Shown: one piece after another, positions 1 through 10,983 of the stretch
How positions within the stretch are numbered: position 1 is the stretch's first letter
How the letters are laid out: each line of letters begins with the position of its first letter
The notes under the pieces: model-generated
The model's database searches: none
What the model saw: the letters and a program-made list of their open reading frames with translations, nothing else
Told to the model about the DNA's origin: nothing
Program-made: the position numbers and the translations under genes
Assembly (NCBI GenBank): GCA_015501055.1
Contig: JADNYV010000010.1
Coordinates: 186,001-250,000, forward strand
Length of the DNA: 64,000 bases
Direction of reading: 5' to 3'
Source: Mucidula mucida
Taxonomy: Eukaryota > Basidiomycota > Agaricomycetes > Agaricales > Physalacriaceae

Positions 1-202
1 CTCACGCAATGTCATCGGATAAAAGCCCTGTGGGACATAAAAAGCGGACTAGACACGACAGTTGTCCACCCCCGATTTCTGAACCAGACCCCACGACGTC
101 ATCGACGCCAATCCTATTTGAAAGTCGGCCCACGCGTTTTTTGATCAGGTTTCTTCCTCTCATCTTGACCACCATCACCACATCCTATACGACGACACGA
201 CG

Positions 203-1100
203 ATGACAAGAGCATTCTGTATCCCGGGCATCATATTCCTCGTTGCAGCCTTCGTGCTCAGCTTGCTGGTCTCCATTTCGCTCCCGTACCTCACGGCGCT
301 TGATGTCGCTCGCACCGATTTTGCAATGGTGGAAGGGTCCAAGGAGAGGGCATCACAGAGATTCGGGTACGTCCTAGTCCATTGCAACCTTGATCCGCGA
401 GGCTAACCCGTGTACCTGCAGTTCGGTGTCTGGTTAGCGTTTAATTCACCTGGGTGGCATACAGGCGCCTAACAATTGATTATAGGGCGAACTGCAGATA
501 CGATACCGACAATGACAGGATTTGCACTGATGCGCACCATGGGTACTCCGTTTTCATTCAGAATGCAGACAAGTCGGAAACAGTCGACATTGGTGCCTCT
601 TGGACGCGTGGTCTAGCGGTTCATCCTGTTGGTAAGTGTTTGGGAACCGATATCATTTGTGGCTTAGCTTAATTTTGACTGTTTAGCGACCGCGGTTACA
701 TTCGTAGCGTTGTGCATGTCCTTCTCGCAGCATGTCACTGTCACCCTACTCGCTTCTCTCACCTCCTTCTTTGCTGCTTTGCTCACGCTCATCGCGTTTG
801 CCATCGACATCGCGCTCTTTGCCTACCTCAAGCACCAGGTTAATAAGCTCAACGGTCTGAACGCCAACACCAAGCCTGGGCCAGGTCTGCGCGTCTTTCA
901 TTCAAATTCTCGTTCACACTGACGAATTGCTTGCACAGGATTCTGGATGACGTTTGTTAGCTTCATCCTCCTGCTGCTAGCCGGATGCACGGTTTGCTTT
1001 GGGCGTAGAAAGCAACGCATGTCTGGCGCTTCTGCATACCCCTCATACCCGATGTCCTCAAAGTCCGGCGGTTTCCTCTCACGTTTCCGTCGTAAGTAGA
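203..1100 (+). CDS. pali-domain (SUR7/Rim9-like) membrane protein
   Basis: The spliced protein starts MTRAFCIPGIIFLVAAFVLS, an N-terminal membrane segment. A Cys-containing extracellular loop follows (NCRYDTDNDRICTD, then a WTRGLAVHPV stretch). Two or three further hydrophobic segments come from 687 onward, and the tail is short and basic, ending FRRK at the TAG at 1098-1100. This first-TM, loop, three-TM plan is that of the SUR7/PalI family, whose members act in plasma-membrane organisation or alkaline-pH (Rim) signalling; which role applies here cannot be told. Introns lie at about 367-485, 632-686 and 885-940. A short stretch at 422-432 could encode a family-like FGVW inside the first intron, so that junction is uncertain. 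The neighbouring DUF6534 gene is on the same strand. Confidence 0.75.
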
Positions 1101-1650
1101 TACACACATTCATTCTTTATACCTCGATGTCCCTAAAAGTCATCCTTCCTACCCCTATTCATCTGTTGACTGTTGTTCTCCTGCCAATCCATGCTTTTAA
1201 TCTCCCCTGCGCGTGTGTATTCTGTTGACAGGTTAGAAAGTATTTCAATGTCTAGACGCGTCTTTCGCGTGTTCTAACCACGCAGCTTTGATGGATAACT
1301 TGGTATAGCCTTCACCGAGTAAGCGTGTCATCACATGCTTCACTGACGAGCGTCGAGTTCTCGATCCAGTCTCTCTTGAACAGGCCATTTAAGGGACTAG
1401 ACATACGACCTGCCGCAGATCCTGGAGACTATTTAATTTTACCAATCCAACAGTAATGATACCCAGCATCGTGCAAGAAACGAAATTGAACATTTTCTGG
1501 TGGCGATGGTCGGTTCGGTGCACGGTACGGTCAGCTAACGTGACTTCTCCTATGTTAGAAACGACAAAAGTTGTGCGAGGTTCGTCAAGCTGAGAAACGC
1601 TCTGTACCCTTTATCTTGTCGCCCGATTGATCATGTCTCCTTGAATCGAC

Positions 1651-3659
1651 ATGGCTCTCGACCGACAAAGTCTCATTCCTGTGGATATTCACGAAACGTA
1701 CGTTGAATCAGGTCTTTAATTAGGTCTGTTATTGACTTTTTTTTAGCACTGCGCCTCTCGTATGTCTCTTTGGCGAATGTCAGTTGCCAGTTCTGATGTT
1801 CGATGCAGTTCCTCGGGTACACTGCGACCTGGGCGTTGTACGGTGCTCTATGTGTTCAGACTTGTATGTCGCTTCGTACCATCTCTGTGTTATGCCAGCA
1901 TCTCACACGACATATAGATATCTACCACGTTTCCTTTCCGAAGGACCGCGCGATCTCCAAGATCATGATCCACAGCCTCTTCGCATTGGAAACCTTGCAA
2001 ACGGTACTCCTCACGGTCGACATGTTCAGCGTCTTCGCGGCTCAGTATGGCAATGTCTCCAACTTGCGGGAAATCCACACGCTGTGGTTGTCCGTTCCAG
2101 TCTTGACGGGGTTGAGTCAGTATTAGATATCGTCGTTCGTTCTCCTCCATGTATTTACTGAACCGTTCTAGTTGAGTGCATCGTGCAGCTTTTCTACAGC
2201 TATCGCGTATCCGTCCTCAGCGGATCGAAGCTCTTTGGCTGTGCGATTGCTACGGTACGCAGGGCACTAAAGTTGTATCAAGTGGAGAAGCTGACGATGC
2301 ACCCTAGATCGCTGTGTCCAGTTTTGTAGCTGCTATTTTCGACGGCGTGCTTCAGGTCAAACATGGTCTGTATTCCCATACCGCCCGAGAACTATCTTTG
2401 GCGCCGTGTGTTGTGCGTCCGCCTCATGGCTGATCAAATGTGGTCGGCTTATTTCCTTCCTCAGGTTTGGCTGGCAGGGAGTGCGCTATGCGATGTGATC
2501 ATTGCGGCGACGCAGACGTACTATGTTCGTTCCCTTGTCTTTCCCTGAAACGTTGGCTGAGCTTTCATGAAGCTTGTCAAAATGGATGCTGCGTTCAAAG
2601 CTACTCGCAACAGGATTACTCGGCTGGTGAGGCTGACTATTGAGACTGGGATATTGACCGGTACGCGAAGAATTCCTCTCATGCTGTACTCGCTGAATGG
2701 GTTTCTGATCAGCGACGGGCGCAACAATCGTGCTTGTTTTCCTTGCCGTCAACGAGGAGACGTACAACACAGGACCGGCGTTCTACTTGAGCAAGCTATA
2801 CACGAACGCGCTCTTGATGGTGTTTAACAGTCGTGCACGCATCGAGCAGTCCCAGGCTGTCCTCGTTACAGGCGCAGGCATATTCTTCGCTCATCGCGAC
2901 ACTAACGTGGGTGTGAACACCAGCTTTTCCGCTCCGGAGAGGCACAGTACGCAGACCATTCGTCCTCCAGTCAAAGAGTCGGAGACAGTCTCGGTCAGTT
3001 CACCCATTGTTTTCCCGAGATCCCCGATACTAAATGCTTGAGTGCAGGACTCTCCGCCGCCGACTCCTTCAGGAAATAAGAATTCCGAGCAACCGCCACA
3101 CTATGGCGGGCATTCTCCGGAAAGGTCAGACAGCGTGTCAACGTTACAGGGTCCTCCGGCTTACCGATACTCCCCGGATGATTCGCCGCCGGGGACGCCA
3201 CACTCGTATGCTTTCAGTGGCGATCGTGAGAAGGCGCTATATGGTCGTAATCGCTCACTGAGCGGACGGTCGCGACCTGGCACGTCGGAGAGCTCCAGGT
3301 CTTTGACTGGGAGTAGTTCGGTGCATAGCCCTCTACGCGATACATTGTCGTCGCGACCAGGAACAGCGGAAAGTTCACAAGCATCGAGTCCGGTACGGGA
3401 CGCCTTCAATGTTGCAATTCCTCCGCCAGGGCGATTGCGCTCCGATTCACGCCCTGGGACGGCTCCAGCAGGACCAGTTGACCAGAATTCGCGCTGGTTT
3501 GACTCTCAGTATGTTCCCGTCAGGTGTGCGCCCAGCACTCCATGGATTAGTAGACAATCACGCACACCTTCTTTGGACACATCAAGGATTTTAAATACAA
3601 TTAACGCTGAGGATTCACCAGTATCACAAGAAGGCAAGGAAAGAGGTGTGGCGCTGTAA
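1651..3659 (+). CDS. DUF6534 multi-pass membrane protein with long Ser/Pro-rich tail
   Basis: Several short exons join into a protein with about six or seven membrane segments. Diagnostic stretches of the basidiomycete DUF6534 family are visible: an LYGALCVQTC segment near 1830, LFALETLQTVLLTVDMF near 1980, the post-TM NRITRLVRLTIETGILT near 2610, and the closing SKLYTNALLMVFNSR near 2800. After the domain there is a tail of about 260 residues rich in Ser, Pro, Arg and Gly, with repeated SRPGT(S/A)ESS units, probably disordered and cytoplasmic. The family has a rhodopsin-like topology but no established function. The start at 1651 is the first ATG, with exon 1 ending at about 1698. Two paralogues lie at 26.3 and 33 kb; this copy has the longest tail. 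Confidence 0.8.
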
Positions 3660-3730
3660 TTCAGAAGTACATACAGTTGGCTACGATATACTACGTTGCA
3701 TTTGCTGGCACCCAGAAGACTTCAACTGAA

Positions 3731-3743
3731 GAATTCCGATAGT
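3731..3743 (-). terminator. Candidate U2 snRNA 3'-end signal (copy 1)
   Basis: On the minus strand, about 20 nt past the presumed U2 3' end, the sequence reads ACTATCGGAATTC. The second U2 copy has ACTATCGGGATTC at the same distance (35300-35312), while the intervening bases differ. A 3'-box-like processing or termination element is inferred from this conservation alone. Confidence 0.4.
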
Positions 3744-3761
3744 GAACAACAAAAAGAAAGA

Positions 3762-3950
3762 GTTCCCCCGACAACACAAGCCTGTACTGCAGTGGCAAGG
3801 TCATCGTGTCTCCGTGTTGCAAGCAGAGCACAGAGAACAAGGGCGGCAAAAATTAGATAACCAAATACGGGAGGCGGTGCCTCCGTAATAGTGGTTAAAC
3901 TATTAAGAACAGATACTACACTTGATCTAAGCCAAAAGGCCAGAGTGGTA
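3762..3950 (-). ncRNA. U2 spliceosomal snRNA (copy 1)
   Basis: Read on the minus strand the 5' part contains GGCCTTTTGGCTTAGATCAA followed by GTGTAGTATCTGTTCTT, the most conserved block of U2. It includes the GUAGUA that pairs with the intron branch site (3914-3919). An Sm-binding site ATTTTTG lies at 3847-3853, and stem-loop III and IV sequence follows, including a CTGCAGTAC loop like the U2B''/U2A' binding loop. Length is about 188 nt, normal for U2. The 5' end is placed by homology at about 3949-3950, and the 3' end near 3762 is approximate. The product is a core component of the U2 snRNP. It lies between the 3' end of the DUF6534 gene and eL34, antisense to both. A second copy lies at 35.3 kb. 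Confidence 0.93.
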
Positions 3951-3975
3951 AGGAACCAAAGTGTTTGAGTCGCGT

Positions 3976-3982
3976 CTTTATA
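3976..3982 (-). promoter_or_regulatory. TATA box of U2 copy 1
   Basis: TATAAAG on the minus strand, about 26 nt upstream of the presumed U2 5' end. Copy 2 has a TATA box at the same spacing, as expected for a fungal Pol II snRNA promoter. Confidence 0.7.
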
Positions 3983-3995
3983 GGTGGCGGTCGGC

Positions 3996-4006
3996 CGCAC
4001 GGACCA
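3996..4006 (-). promoter_or_regulatory. Candidate upstream snRNA promoter element (copy 1)
   Basis: TGGTCCGTGCG on the minus strand, about 46-56 nt upstream of U2. The identical 11 bases occur at nearly the same position before U2 copy 2 (35570-35580), although surrounding promoter sequence differs. This resembles the position of a proximal sequence element; the function is inferred. Confidence 0.55.
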
Positions 4007-4354
4007 TGTGTGCCGAAGTTGCCGTGAATTCTAATTTTGGGCGGCTGTATAGTGGTGTGTCAGCATTTCGCACGCAAACTTTGAGCGAGTGAGTGTGAGC
4101 AGCGCGTCCGCCATCGTCGTCGTCCTCAAGTTCAAGGTGTGTCGCTATGCTGAACGTATGACTGATTGATTTCCTGACCTATCTGCTCTCTCAGATTCCC
4201 GACGTTAAAATTCTCATATGTGAGTTGCATTGTTTCCCAAAGTTTGGCGATATTCGGCGGTTGGGATGGATGGATATCGGACTATGCAGCGATGGACAAG
4301 CAGCTTGTTCGCCAACATACACACCGAGCATCATCTAACAACTTTTGTTACAGA

Positions 4355-4795
4355 ATGGCCCAACGAGTCACCCTCCGCAAGCGCACGCCGTACAACACCA
4401 CCTCCGCCCGGAGGCGTGTCGTCAAGACCCCCGGCGGCAAGCTGGTCTACCACCACCTGAAAAAGCTCCCCACTGCCCCCAAATGTGGTGACTGCGGCAC
4501 CGCTCTTCCCGGCGTGAGTGTCCCTCCAAAGCATTTCTCTCTGGATCAAGTTTGACTGGTACTTAGATCCCCGCCCTCCGTCCCCGTCAATACGCTACCA
4601 TTTCCAAACGCCAAAAGACTGTTCGCCGGGCTTACGGTGGATCGCGATGCGGTGACTGTGTCAAGTCAAGGTAGCGCGCCTCACAATCCCCTTCTCGAAT
4701 GGTATACTGATCCTAGCTCTAGAATCTTGCGGGCCTTCCTCGTAGAAGAGGCCAAGATCGTCAAGCGCGTTATCAAGTCGCAGCAGAAGAAGTAA
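4355..4795 (+). CDS. RPL34: Ribosomal protein eL34
   Basis: Three exons (4355-4513, 4567-4670, 4723-4795) give a protein of about 111 residues starting MAQRVTLRKRTPYNTTSARR. It contains the zinc-ribbon-like CxxC pair CGDC, repeated as CGDC in exon 2, and ends in a Lys-rich helix (SQQKK). This is the standard length and sequence of eukaryotic eL34, a 60S subunit protein. Donors are GTGAGT and GTAGCG and acceptors TTAG and CTAG. The sequence before the ATG (about 4080-4350) holds GC-rich leader sequence with a possible 5'UTR intron (donor near 4138, acceptor near 4353). U2 snRNA copy 1 is divergently transcribed 400 bp upstream. Confidence 0.95.
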
Positions 4796-4952
4796 AGTGT
4801 AGGCTTTGACAGCGCTTGGGGGCTTGTACATTATGCTATGCTATGTTTTTCAACTCTATGAATACTGAACAAGCATGCATTTTCTGCGGAGCTTGGATGC
4901 ATCAGAAGACGATGAATTCCAAGAAGCCTCCACTGATGTATACCAGACTATG

Positions 4953-6579
4953 TCACCACGTCGTAGCTTGAATACCTCTGTGTCGCAAGCTATTCATAAA
5001 CTGCGCCACAACGTAGGACAACTCCCGACCGTCGCGAAGACCAATTTTGACTTGGCGCAGCGCTGCCTGCCCCGTTGCCATCCGACAATTCAACATGTTA
5101 ACGAGCTCATTGTCCAGCATGTTTTGGCACCACACAAGCTCAATCGAAGTAAGAAGAGGCAAAAATGCCGTTGATGCCAATCGTTCGAGAAGTTCTGGTC
5201 CCAGTAGACCTGGAACGGAGGTAAAGGCCGGCGAATCGATAATCTGAAGTCGCCTCAAGCCTGGCGAGGCATCCAAGATACTCTGCACATAATATGCACA
5301 CCTTTTCATCGCCACAGAGATGTCGTTATAATTCTTCGCGTCCGCCTTTGGATCCATCCTCGCATCCAGGATGACGCAGAACGTATCAAGAGAACACTTG
5401 GACGCCTGTATAAACGCGGCAATGTCCTCCATTTCCTCAAAACGCCTGCCCGGTCTGAACTGGGTGATGCGCACTGTCAGCGCCTTCAAAAGGCACCGTG
5501 AAATGCCTTAGCGGCGAATGCCTGCCACCATAATAAAGCAATCCTAGGCGTAGATCCAAGTCCAAAGATGTCAGCGCCAGAGGGATGGTCAGACGCGCGT
5601 GGTGCACAGGGTGGAATTGCTCGCCCAGCGTATGCAGCGTCAGGTAGTTCTCCTTGCCCTCCCGCACGCGCAGCCACGGCGATATATCCTGGCTCGTCCT
5701 CCGGCACGCAGTAAAATGCGTAATCTGGTTCCACGGCAGACGGATCGTGTCTGCCCTCGCATGCACCCTATCGAGCTTCGGCGCTTTAAGAAACGTCTTG
5801 TACGGCTGCGCCAGCTGATCGTTCGTCAGCACGAGCTTGAGCGAGCGCAGCAAGGGCAGGGACGCGCCGTTGACGAACTTGTCGAGCCGGCGCATCTCGA
5901 CCTGGGTGAGCACGAGCTCGGCGGACTCCCAGCGCGCAAAGTTGTTGTAGAGCTTTGCGAACTGCGGGAACCAGTGCTTGGACGCCTTGACCTCGTCGTC
6001 GCAGATATTCACGCGGTCCGCGTTGAACGCCGTTATTTTCACTGCGAGGGGGAGGTCCCCAGAGCGCTCGAGGTGGAGGTTGACGAGCGCGTCGTTGGAG
6101 AGCTGATGTGATTGCCCGTCGACGGAAGCAAAGATGGTTGTCCAAAGACGCGGCGTGGAGAGCGCCAGTTGGCGCCAGCGGTAGCACACGGAGGTTATTA
6201 CGAGGCTTACGGCTAGGGATCCTGAGGGCTCCAAGTTATCGAACGCGTATTGGAAGATGATAAGATGCAGTTCAGCGGGGAGCTTGCGGATGGGGGAGGG
6301 ACAGAGTCTTGCTTGGGCGGCTTCGAATAAGCGACGGCGGACTTGTAGAGTGGTTATCATGTTGTTTAGCGCAGCAACCTCTTCGTCGATACGCGTCACG
6401 CCAGTATGAATGGCATCTCTCTTTTCCTGTATGACATCCGGATGCCATGGATGAGGCACGTATGCACGCAGGGTGTCGAGTTCAAAGGACTCAATCAAGT
6501 CACTTTCGTCGACCCCGAGATTTGTATGACACTTTGAACATAGCGTCGCGGGTTTCAAGATTTCGGTCTTGATGTTCAT
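4953..6579 (-). CDS. F-box-like protein
   Basis: Minus-strand ORF with an N-terminal CSKC motif, a coiled-coil-like helix (EEVAALNNMITTLQVRRRLFE), and then the F-box-like core SPIRKLPAELHLIIFQYAF followed by VCYRWRQLALSTPRLW. This arrangement is that of the expanded Agaricomycete F-box family, whose members are presumed SCF ubiquitin-ligase adaptors. The remainder is leucine-rich. The first frame runs to about 5437 and a second from about 5490 to the stop at 4953. They join in frame if a 55-nt intron (donor GTGGCA, acceptor TGACAG, about 5475-5530) is removed; otherwise there is a frameshift. ATG at 6579 is preferred over an in-frame TTG upstream. Confidence 0.75.
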
Positions 6580-7247
6580 GAAAGCCTTGCAGAACAATGA
6601 TTAGAAGCGTTATAACGGGTGAGTTTTTCTGGTAGACCAACATTAGATTCCTTCCAATGTCAAAGACCGTGGCTGTTCGTACGTCCCCGAGTCCAGTCAA
6701 GAACGGAGCGATTCCAAAGAGACTAGTAAAAAGACAATCAAAAGTCGTATTCAGGGGCGTTTTTCGATCAAGATATCTCGTCGCCGGTCGGACGTATTAT
6801 TCTTAATCGGCCGATTGATATGGGACAAGAGGAACTTGTAAGGTGGGAGGCAAGTGAGATCTTGAGAAGTGGTAAGAAGGGTAGATAAATCGAAGGTATA
6901 GCAACGGAACATGAAGGATGCCCATCACTCTTACGACACGACACCTCTTTCAATTGAAGAAATATTTATTGAACGTCGTGAATGCAGCTGCACCCACCCA
7001 GATAAAAAGTAAAATTCCGAGTCCGTGTAGATATAGTATTACTAGTTGACCATCCATGTAAATAACAATCGCCACCAAATTTCGTTGTGGGAGTAGGTAA
7101 TAGAACTGAATGGCAAGAAACCGAAAAATATTCAATGGCGAGATTAAGCCGCGCTCCGTCCAAACAGCCACTTGTGTAATCTGAGGCGCAAGGAAGTGCT
7201 TGACGAAACACGCGTAACGTGACGGGTCAAGTCCAAGTTCAGATCAG
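6580..7247. other. Intergenic, no gene recognised
   Basis: About 670 bp between the start of the F-box gene and the end of the next minus-strand gene. Only short unsupported frames occur. It should include the F-box promoter and the 3'UTR of the next gene. Confidence 0.5.
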
Positions 7248-8188
7248 TCAGGCTAACAGACCGAAGAAAGGGCACGCGAAAGGTGAACTGGTACACCTCA
7301 CTAGGCGGGGCCTCATCTGCCTCACTTCGTTTTTCAGCGGGGAAGGCACTCGCTCCTTCCTCTCCCAACTCCTTTCATGCCACCCACCCCGGCCCAACCG
7401 ACGCTGACTCCTGAAGCGCGCCATGTCCCAAGCCTTTATGAATTTGGAGTTCGACTCTGAGGGATCATTGTACGGGTAGAGGGTGTCCTTGGGCGGGTTA
7501 TAGGTTGACAACGGATTGAGTTCGGCCGGTACTGTGATGCGGACCTCGACGCCAAAACGGTTGATATAGTACCCCCTGGGCGGTCGCACTGGTGGGGGTG
7601 GCTGGATGTTTCTTGTTAGATATATGCGGGAAAGATCAAGAATCAAATAACTCACCAAAGTACGCGTTTTCTTGGCGACGCCAGTGATTTCACTATCAGA
7701 TTCAGATTCGTCACGTAGACGTTTGCCGTTCATGTTCTGGAGGAAGAGTCAGTTCAACGGACTAGTCGAAGAGATGGGTCACTCACAATTTGGAAGGCGG
7801 TGAGACCGAGAGTAGCGTGCCAGTCTGCACGAGCCGATAATTGTTTCCTCCTGCGACAAGCGCTTTCATAATAGCACATCCATCGACGGGCAAATTCTGT
7901 CACCATCTCTTCTGTCGCATACTGTTGGTCCATGATAATCTTGAGATCCAACCACTCCATACAATTTCTTTGGAGTGAGGAAGCAAATATGGCAAATGCT
8001 GCACATTCTTTCTGCTCCAGTCGACAAGCATTGATGAGCGATAGGTATAAAAGGCCGTAGATGATGTATCCCTGGAAAATGTCCCTCGGCGACAGGGCGT
8101 AGTTGACAGTATCGAGGAGTATTTCGCCCGGTACAGTTCTGGACGGGACGCGAGCTCTGCGCACGATGACGATCGATTTGTAGCCCAC
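7248..8188 (-). CDS. Unrecognised protein with polar, Arg-rich C-terminal half
   Basis: Two or three minus-strand exons. The upstream frame (to about 7785) has a helical, partly hydrophobic region with LLDTVNYALSPRDIFQGYII, then EEMVTEFARRWMCYYESACR. A GTGAGT donor and a CCAG acceptor join it to NMNGKRLRDESESDSEITGV, and a further intron (GTGAGT near 7655 to ATCCAG near 7603) leads to PPPPVRPPRGYYINRFGVEV. The start is not certain: the frame stays open to about 8330 without an ATG, so 8188 (a GTG) is only a limit. I do not recognise the family. Codon use and splice sites support a real gene. No membrane segment is convincing. Confidence 0.5.
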
Positions 8189-8617
8189 ACCGGCGTCGTT
8201 TCGATTGGCACGGGGGCGGCGGAAGACTTGGAGGCGGGGGTGGACTGTGAAGACTATAGTGAGTACCGAGTGACACCCAACGGCGGAGAACGCACCGTAG
8301 AATTTCCCATTATAGCGATATTAGACGGAACGGCGAGTTGGTGGATGGTAGTGAGGAAGATGTGGTGCACAACAGAGTACAAAGAAAGGGAGCAGAGACA
8401 CGATGCGACCCATTTAGGCAAAAGTTTGTCCACTGGTGCAAACAATGGCCTCAGGTCACGTGGTCGTAGCCCCGCCATTGTTCCTATTCATCTGGAATTT
8501 CGAATGCCGCTTATGGCCTATCGCCGGCCAAAAGCCAAAGATCGAGAAGTAGATAGTGTGTGTAGACCGTCGATTTGCTGTGAGTCCTTGAAGAGAATCA
8601 AATCTCAACTTCATTCT

Positions 8618-8965
8618 CTAGCACCTCCGTGCACCAGAAACAACGCTTAATAGGTAGGACGTCCATTTTGTTCGGCGATCTCCCAGATACGCATGTCGCC
8701 ACAATTCAAACGGTCCACATTGAAAGAGTCGTATCCTAGACCAGGCGTCGATGTTTTCAGTATGTGCTCGATCGGGTGGCATGTCCATTTTGAGGCTTGT
8801 CCACCAAGCAGACAGATGCTGGTGATTCGACATTGGCCTCCCAAAATCATCAGAGAGCACCACACCGTGGTGGGCGTTGTAATTCTCGGTGAAGTTCAGA
8901 AGAGGAGGAGTAATCTGATCCTGTTTACAGATAGTAAGTGCTGGAACACGCCGTCGCGTCGGCAC
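8618..8965 (-). CDS. Possible coding fragment, unrecognised
   Basis: Two overlapping minus-strand frames both look protein-like. One reads LNFTENYNAHHGVVLSDDFG in its first half; the other reads GLGYDSFNVDRLNCGDMRIW near its end and stops at 8647. A splice or frameshift between them would give one short product. A GTAAGT donor near 8990 and CCAG/ACAG acceptors near 8935 suggest upstream exons. It could also be a relic. Confidence 0.25.
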   Translation of the reverse strand: MPTRRRVPALTICKQDQITPPLLNFTENYNAHHGVVLSDDFGRPMSNHQHLSAWWTSLKMDMPPDRAHTENIDAWSRIRLFQCGPFELWRHAYLGDRRTKWTSYLLSVVSGARRC

Positions 8966-9439
8966 AGGAGTAATTTTTTGAAGAAAAAACTTACCGTTTA
9001 GCTACTTAGCGTACGCGTAGACTTTCCCAGTACAGACTCTTCTTATATCTTGTGTCCGGTAGAAATGATTATCTTCTGACCGGGAAATAAGAGTCTGGTG
9101 GCGGTAAACTACAGCGACGGTGCGCGCCGGCGTGAGATGTATCTTTCGCATCGTGAAGTAGCTTCAGACGCGTAGTTTTCAAGAGAAGAGCCGTCAGAGT
9201 TAGGTCTTTAATGAATAGGCTAACGACGTGCGCTGCTCGTGGGCGCAGGAGGATGGAAAATGTGCCTGCCGCTACTGCAGACGCCGGAAGCGTCCGATCA
9301 TCAATCACCCTCATCCTGTAAGGAGTACTACTAAACCAGATAGCACGGTATGCTCTTATATTCCGTTCTATCATATGTGTGGTATACTATTGAAATCGCC
9401 AGGTGAAAATGGGTATGTAAAAACAATCATAAATACAAC

Positions 9440-10983
9440 TCAAAGCCCTTCAAGAAGGAAAGCCTGCCGCCTTGCTTTCTCCCTTGCTTCCATACGCATG
9501 AGGTTCAGCGTGAACCGTGTCACCGTCACCGTTGTGCTGCACCAAATAAAACTACACCTGAGTTAGAGAGAACGCAGATTCCAAGTTAGGTAGGACTGCT
9601 CACAAAACGCCTATGAATATAAGAGATACCTTCAAGAGGCGTGAGTCAGAACTTTCGGCTCTCATTTCGTTTGGCTCACCGGAGCGAAGATGCTGAGGAA
9701 CAAATTCGCCAGTCGAAGGACTGAGTAGTGATTGCTATTCAGTCCCAAAGTACAGGTATTCAGACTCGACTTACGAAATAAGAGCTGCTTGCATGTAAGA
9801 ACGTGTTTTCATTTCGTTCGCATGATTCCGCTTCCACTCACCAAAAGGTAGACAATCCCATCACGATATAGAATTCGCGTAACGGCGGTCTGTGCAGTCC
9901 TTGGCCGTTCCAAAGCGCTGTAAACAACGCACACCAGCGTCACGATGTCGAAAGCAATCTAGAAGATTTGGTCGGACGAAAAGGTCAGTAAAATGAGGTG
10001 GCTCACACTCGGCGCCCAGAGCAAAGGTGTCTTCCCTCTGTCCAGCAGTGCACATAGACCTAGTTCACGGTTGAAATAGATCGTTTCTGGAGGGAAATGC
10101 ATGAGTGAGAGCGAATCCCCGGTGCCTATGGAACGCACCATTTAGAGATACAATGGTAACTGCAGTGCATGCCATGTTGCCGATGAATGTGATGACGAAG
10201 AGACTGAGTGTTGCATACATCATCCGGCGGTCTCTGTCCCACAAATTCCAGAGGTGTAGAAGCACAAGAACTGGGACACACTGTTAGAAATGACAACGTG
10301 TAACGGTCTCGCGGTTTCGTAGCGTACAGTTTCCAAACGCAACAGAGATCTGTCCTAAGTATAACTGAAGTAGATCACTTTGAGAACGCCATCCTGGCCA
10401 TGATGAGGTTCGCTACCTACCGAAAAATCAAACCAGATGATGCAGCTGTCAAATGAGCCTTTTGAGATAGGATTGAAGACGCGTTTAAAGACGAAACCTA
10501 CAACTGTAATCGGTCAAACAATCAGTGGCCAACTCATCTCGCGAAGACAAAACGCACGTTATCCGTAAGTTCTGAATTTCCTATGCCAGCCAATTCTATC
10601 ATATGCCTGCAACTGAGTGCATGGATAATGAGCGCAGCGACGTCGACTTACGATGGGCATGGATAATGACACAGATGGGAACAATATATCTGATCCAGAG
10701 GAAGAGAGCCTTCTGTAACGTCCAGCGTGAAGCCCAGAGGTACCTCACTTCCTCTTCGAGCAGAAGCAAGTGGTCATAAAGCAGAACCTGTTTAAGATTG
10801 GAAATGAGGGGTTACAGTCGCATGAGAAACCGCTCTGCTCCTTACGACGAGTCCAGCAGCTATGAAGAATGTTCTGGCATCAGTACAGTCACGTCGACTA
10901 GCAGAGTAGCAGATAGACGTACCGTTCAGATACCTAGTTGCTCTGATGTGGAGGAAAAGGTCAATAGCGGACTCCGTAGACAT
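9440..10983 (-). CDS. DUF6533 multi-pass membrane protein
   Basis: Many small exons on the minus strand. The N-terminus MSTESAIDLFLHIRATRYLN splices to AAGLV and then VLLYDHLLLLEEEVRYLWAS, the diagnostic DUF6533 motif. Downstream are RYIVPICVIIHAH, LLHLWNLWDRDRRMMYATLS, FDIVTLVCVVYSALERPRTA with ILYRDGIVYLL, and a C-terminal TTVTVTRFTLNLMRMEAREK ending at TGA 9440-9442. The family has about seven membrane segments, is abundant in Agaricomycetes and has no known function. Exons between 10600 and 10300 are only partly resolved: joining the VGFVFKRVFNPIS exon in frame needs a splice I could not fix, so a disabled copy cannot be excluded. A second DUF6533 gene lies in the same orientation at 14.2-15.7 kb. 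Confidence 0.75.

Noticed and set aside
3722..4000. 92-codon minus-strand frame over U2 copy 1 and other frames over both U2 genes
   Set aside because: They are the snRNA and its promoter read as protein; the conservation is explained by U2.
5599..6111. 170-codon plus-strand frame
   Set aside because: Antisense shadow of the F-box-like gene, with the Arg/Leu/Glu-rich composition expected of an antisense frame.
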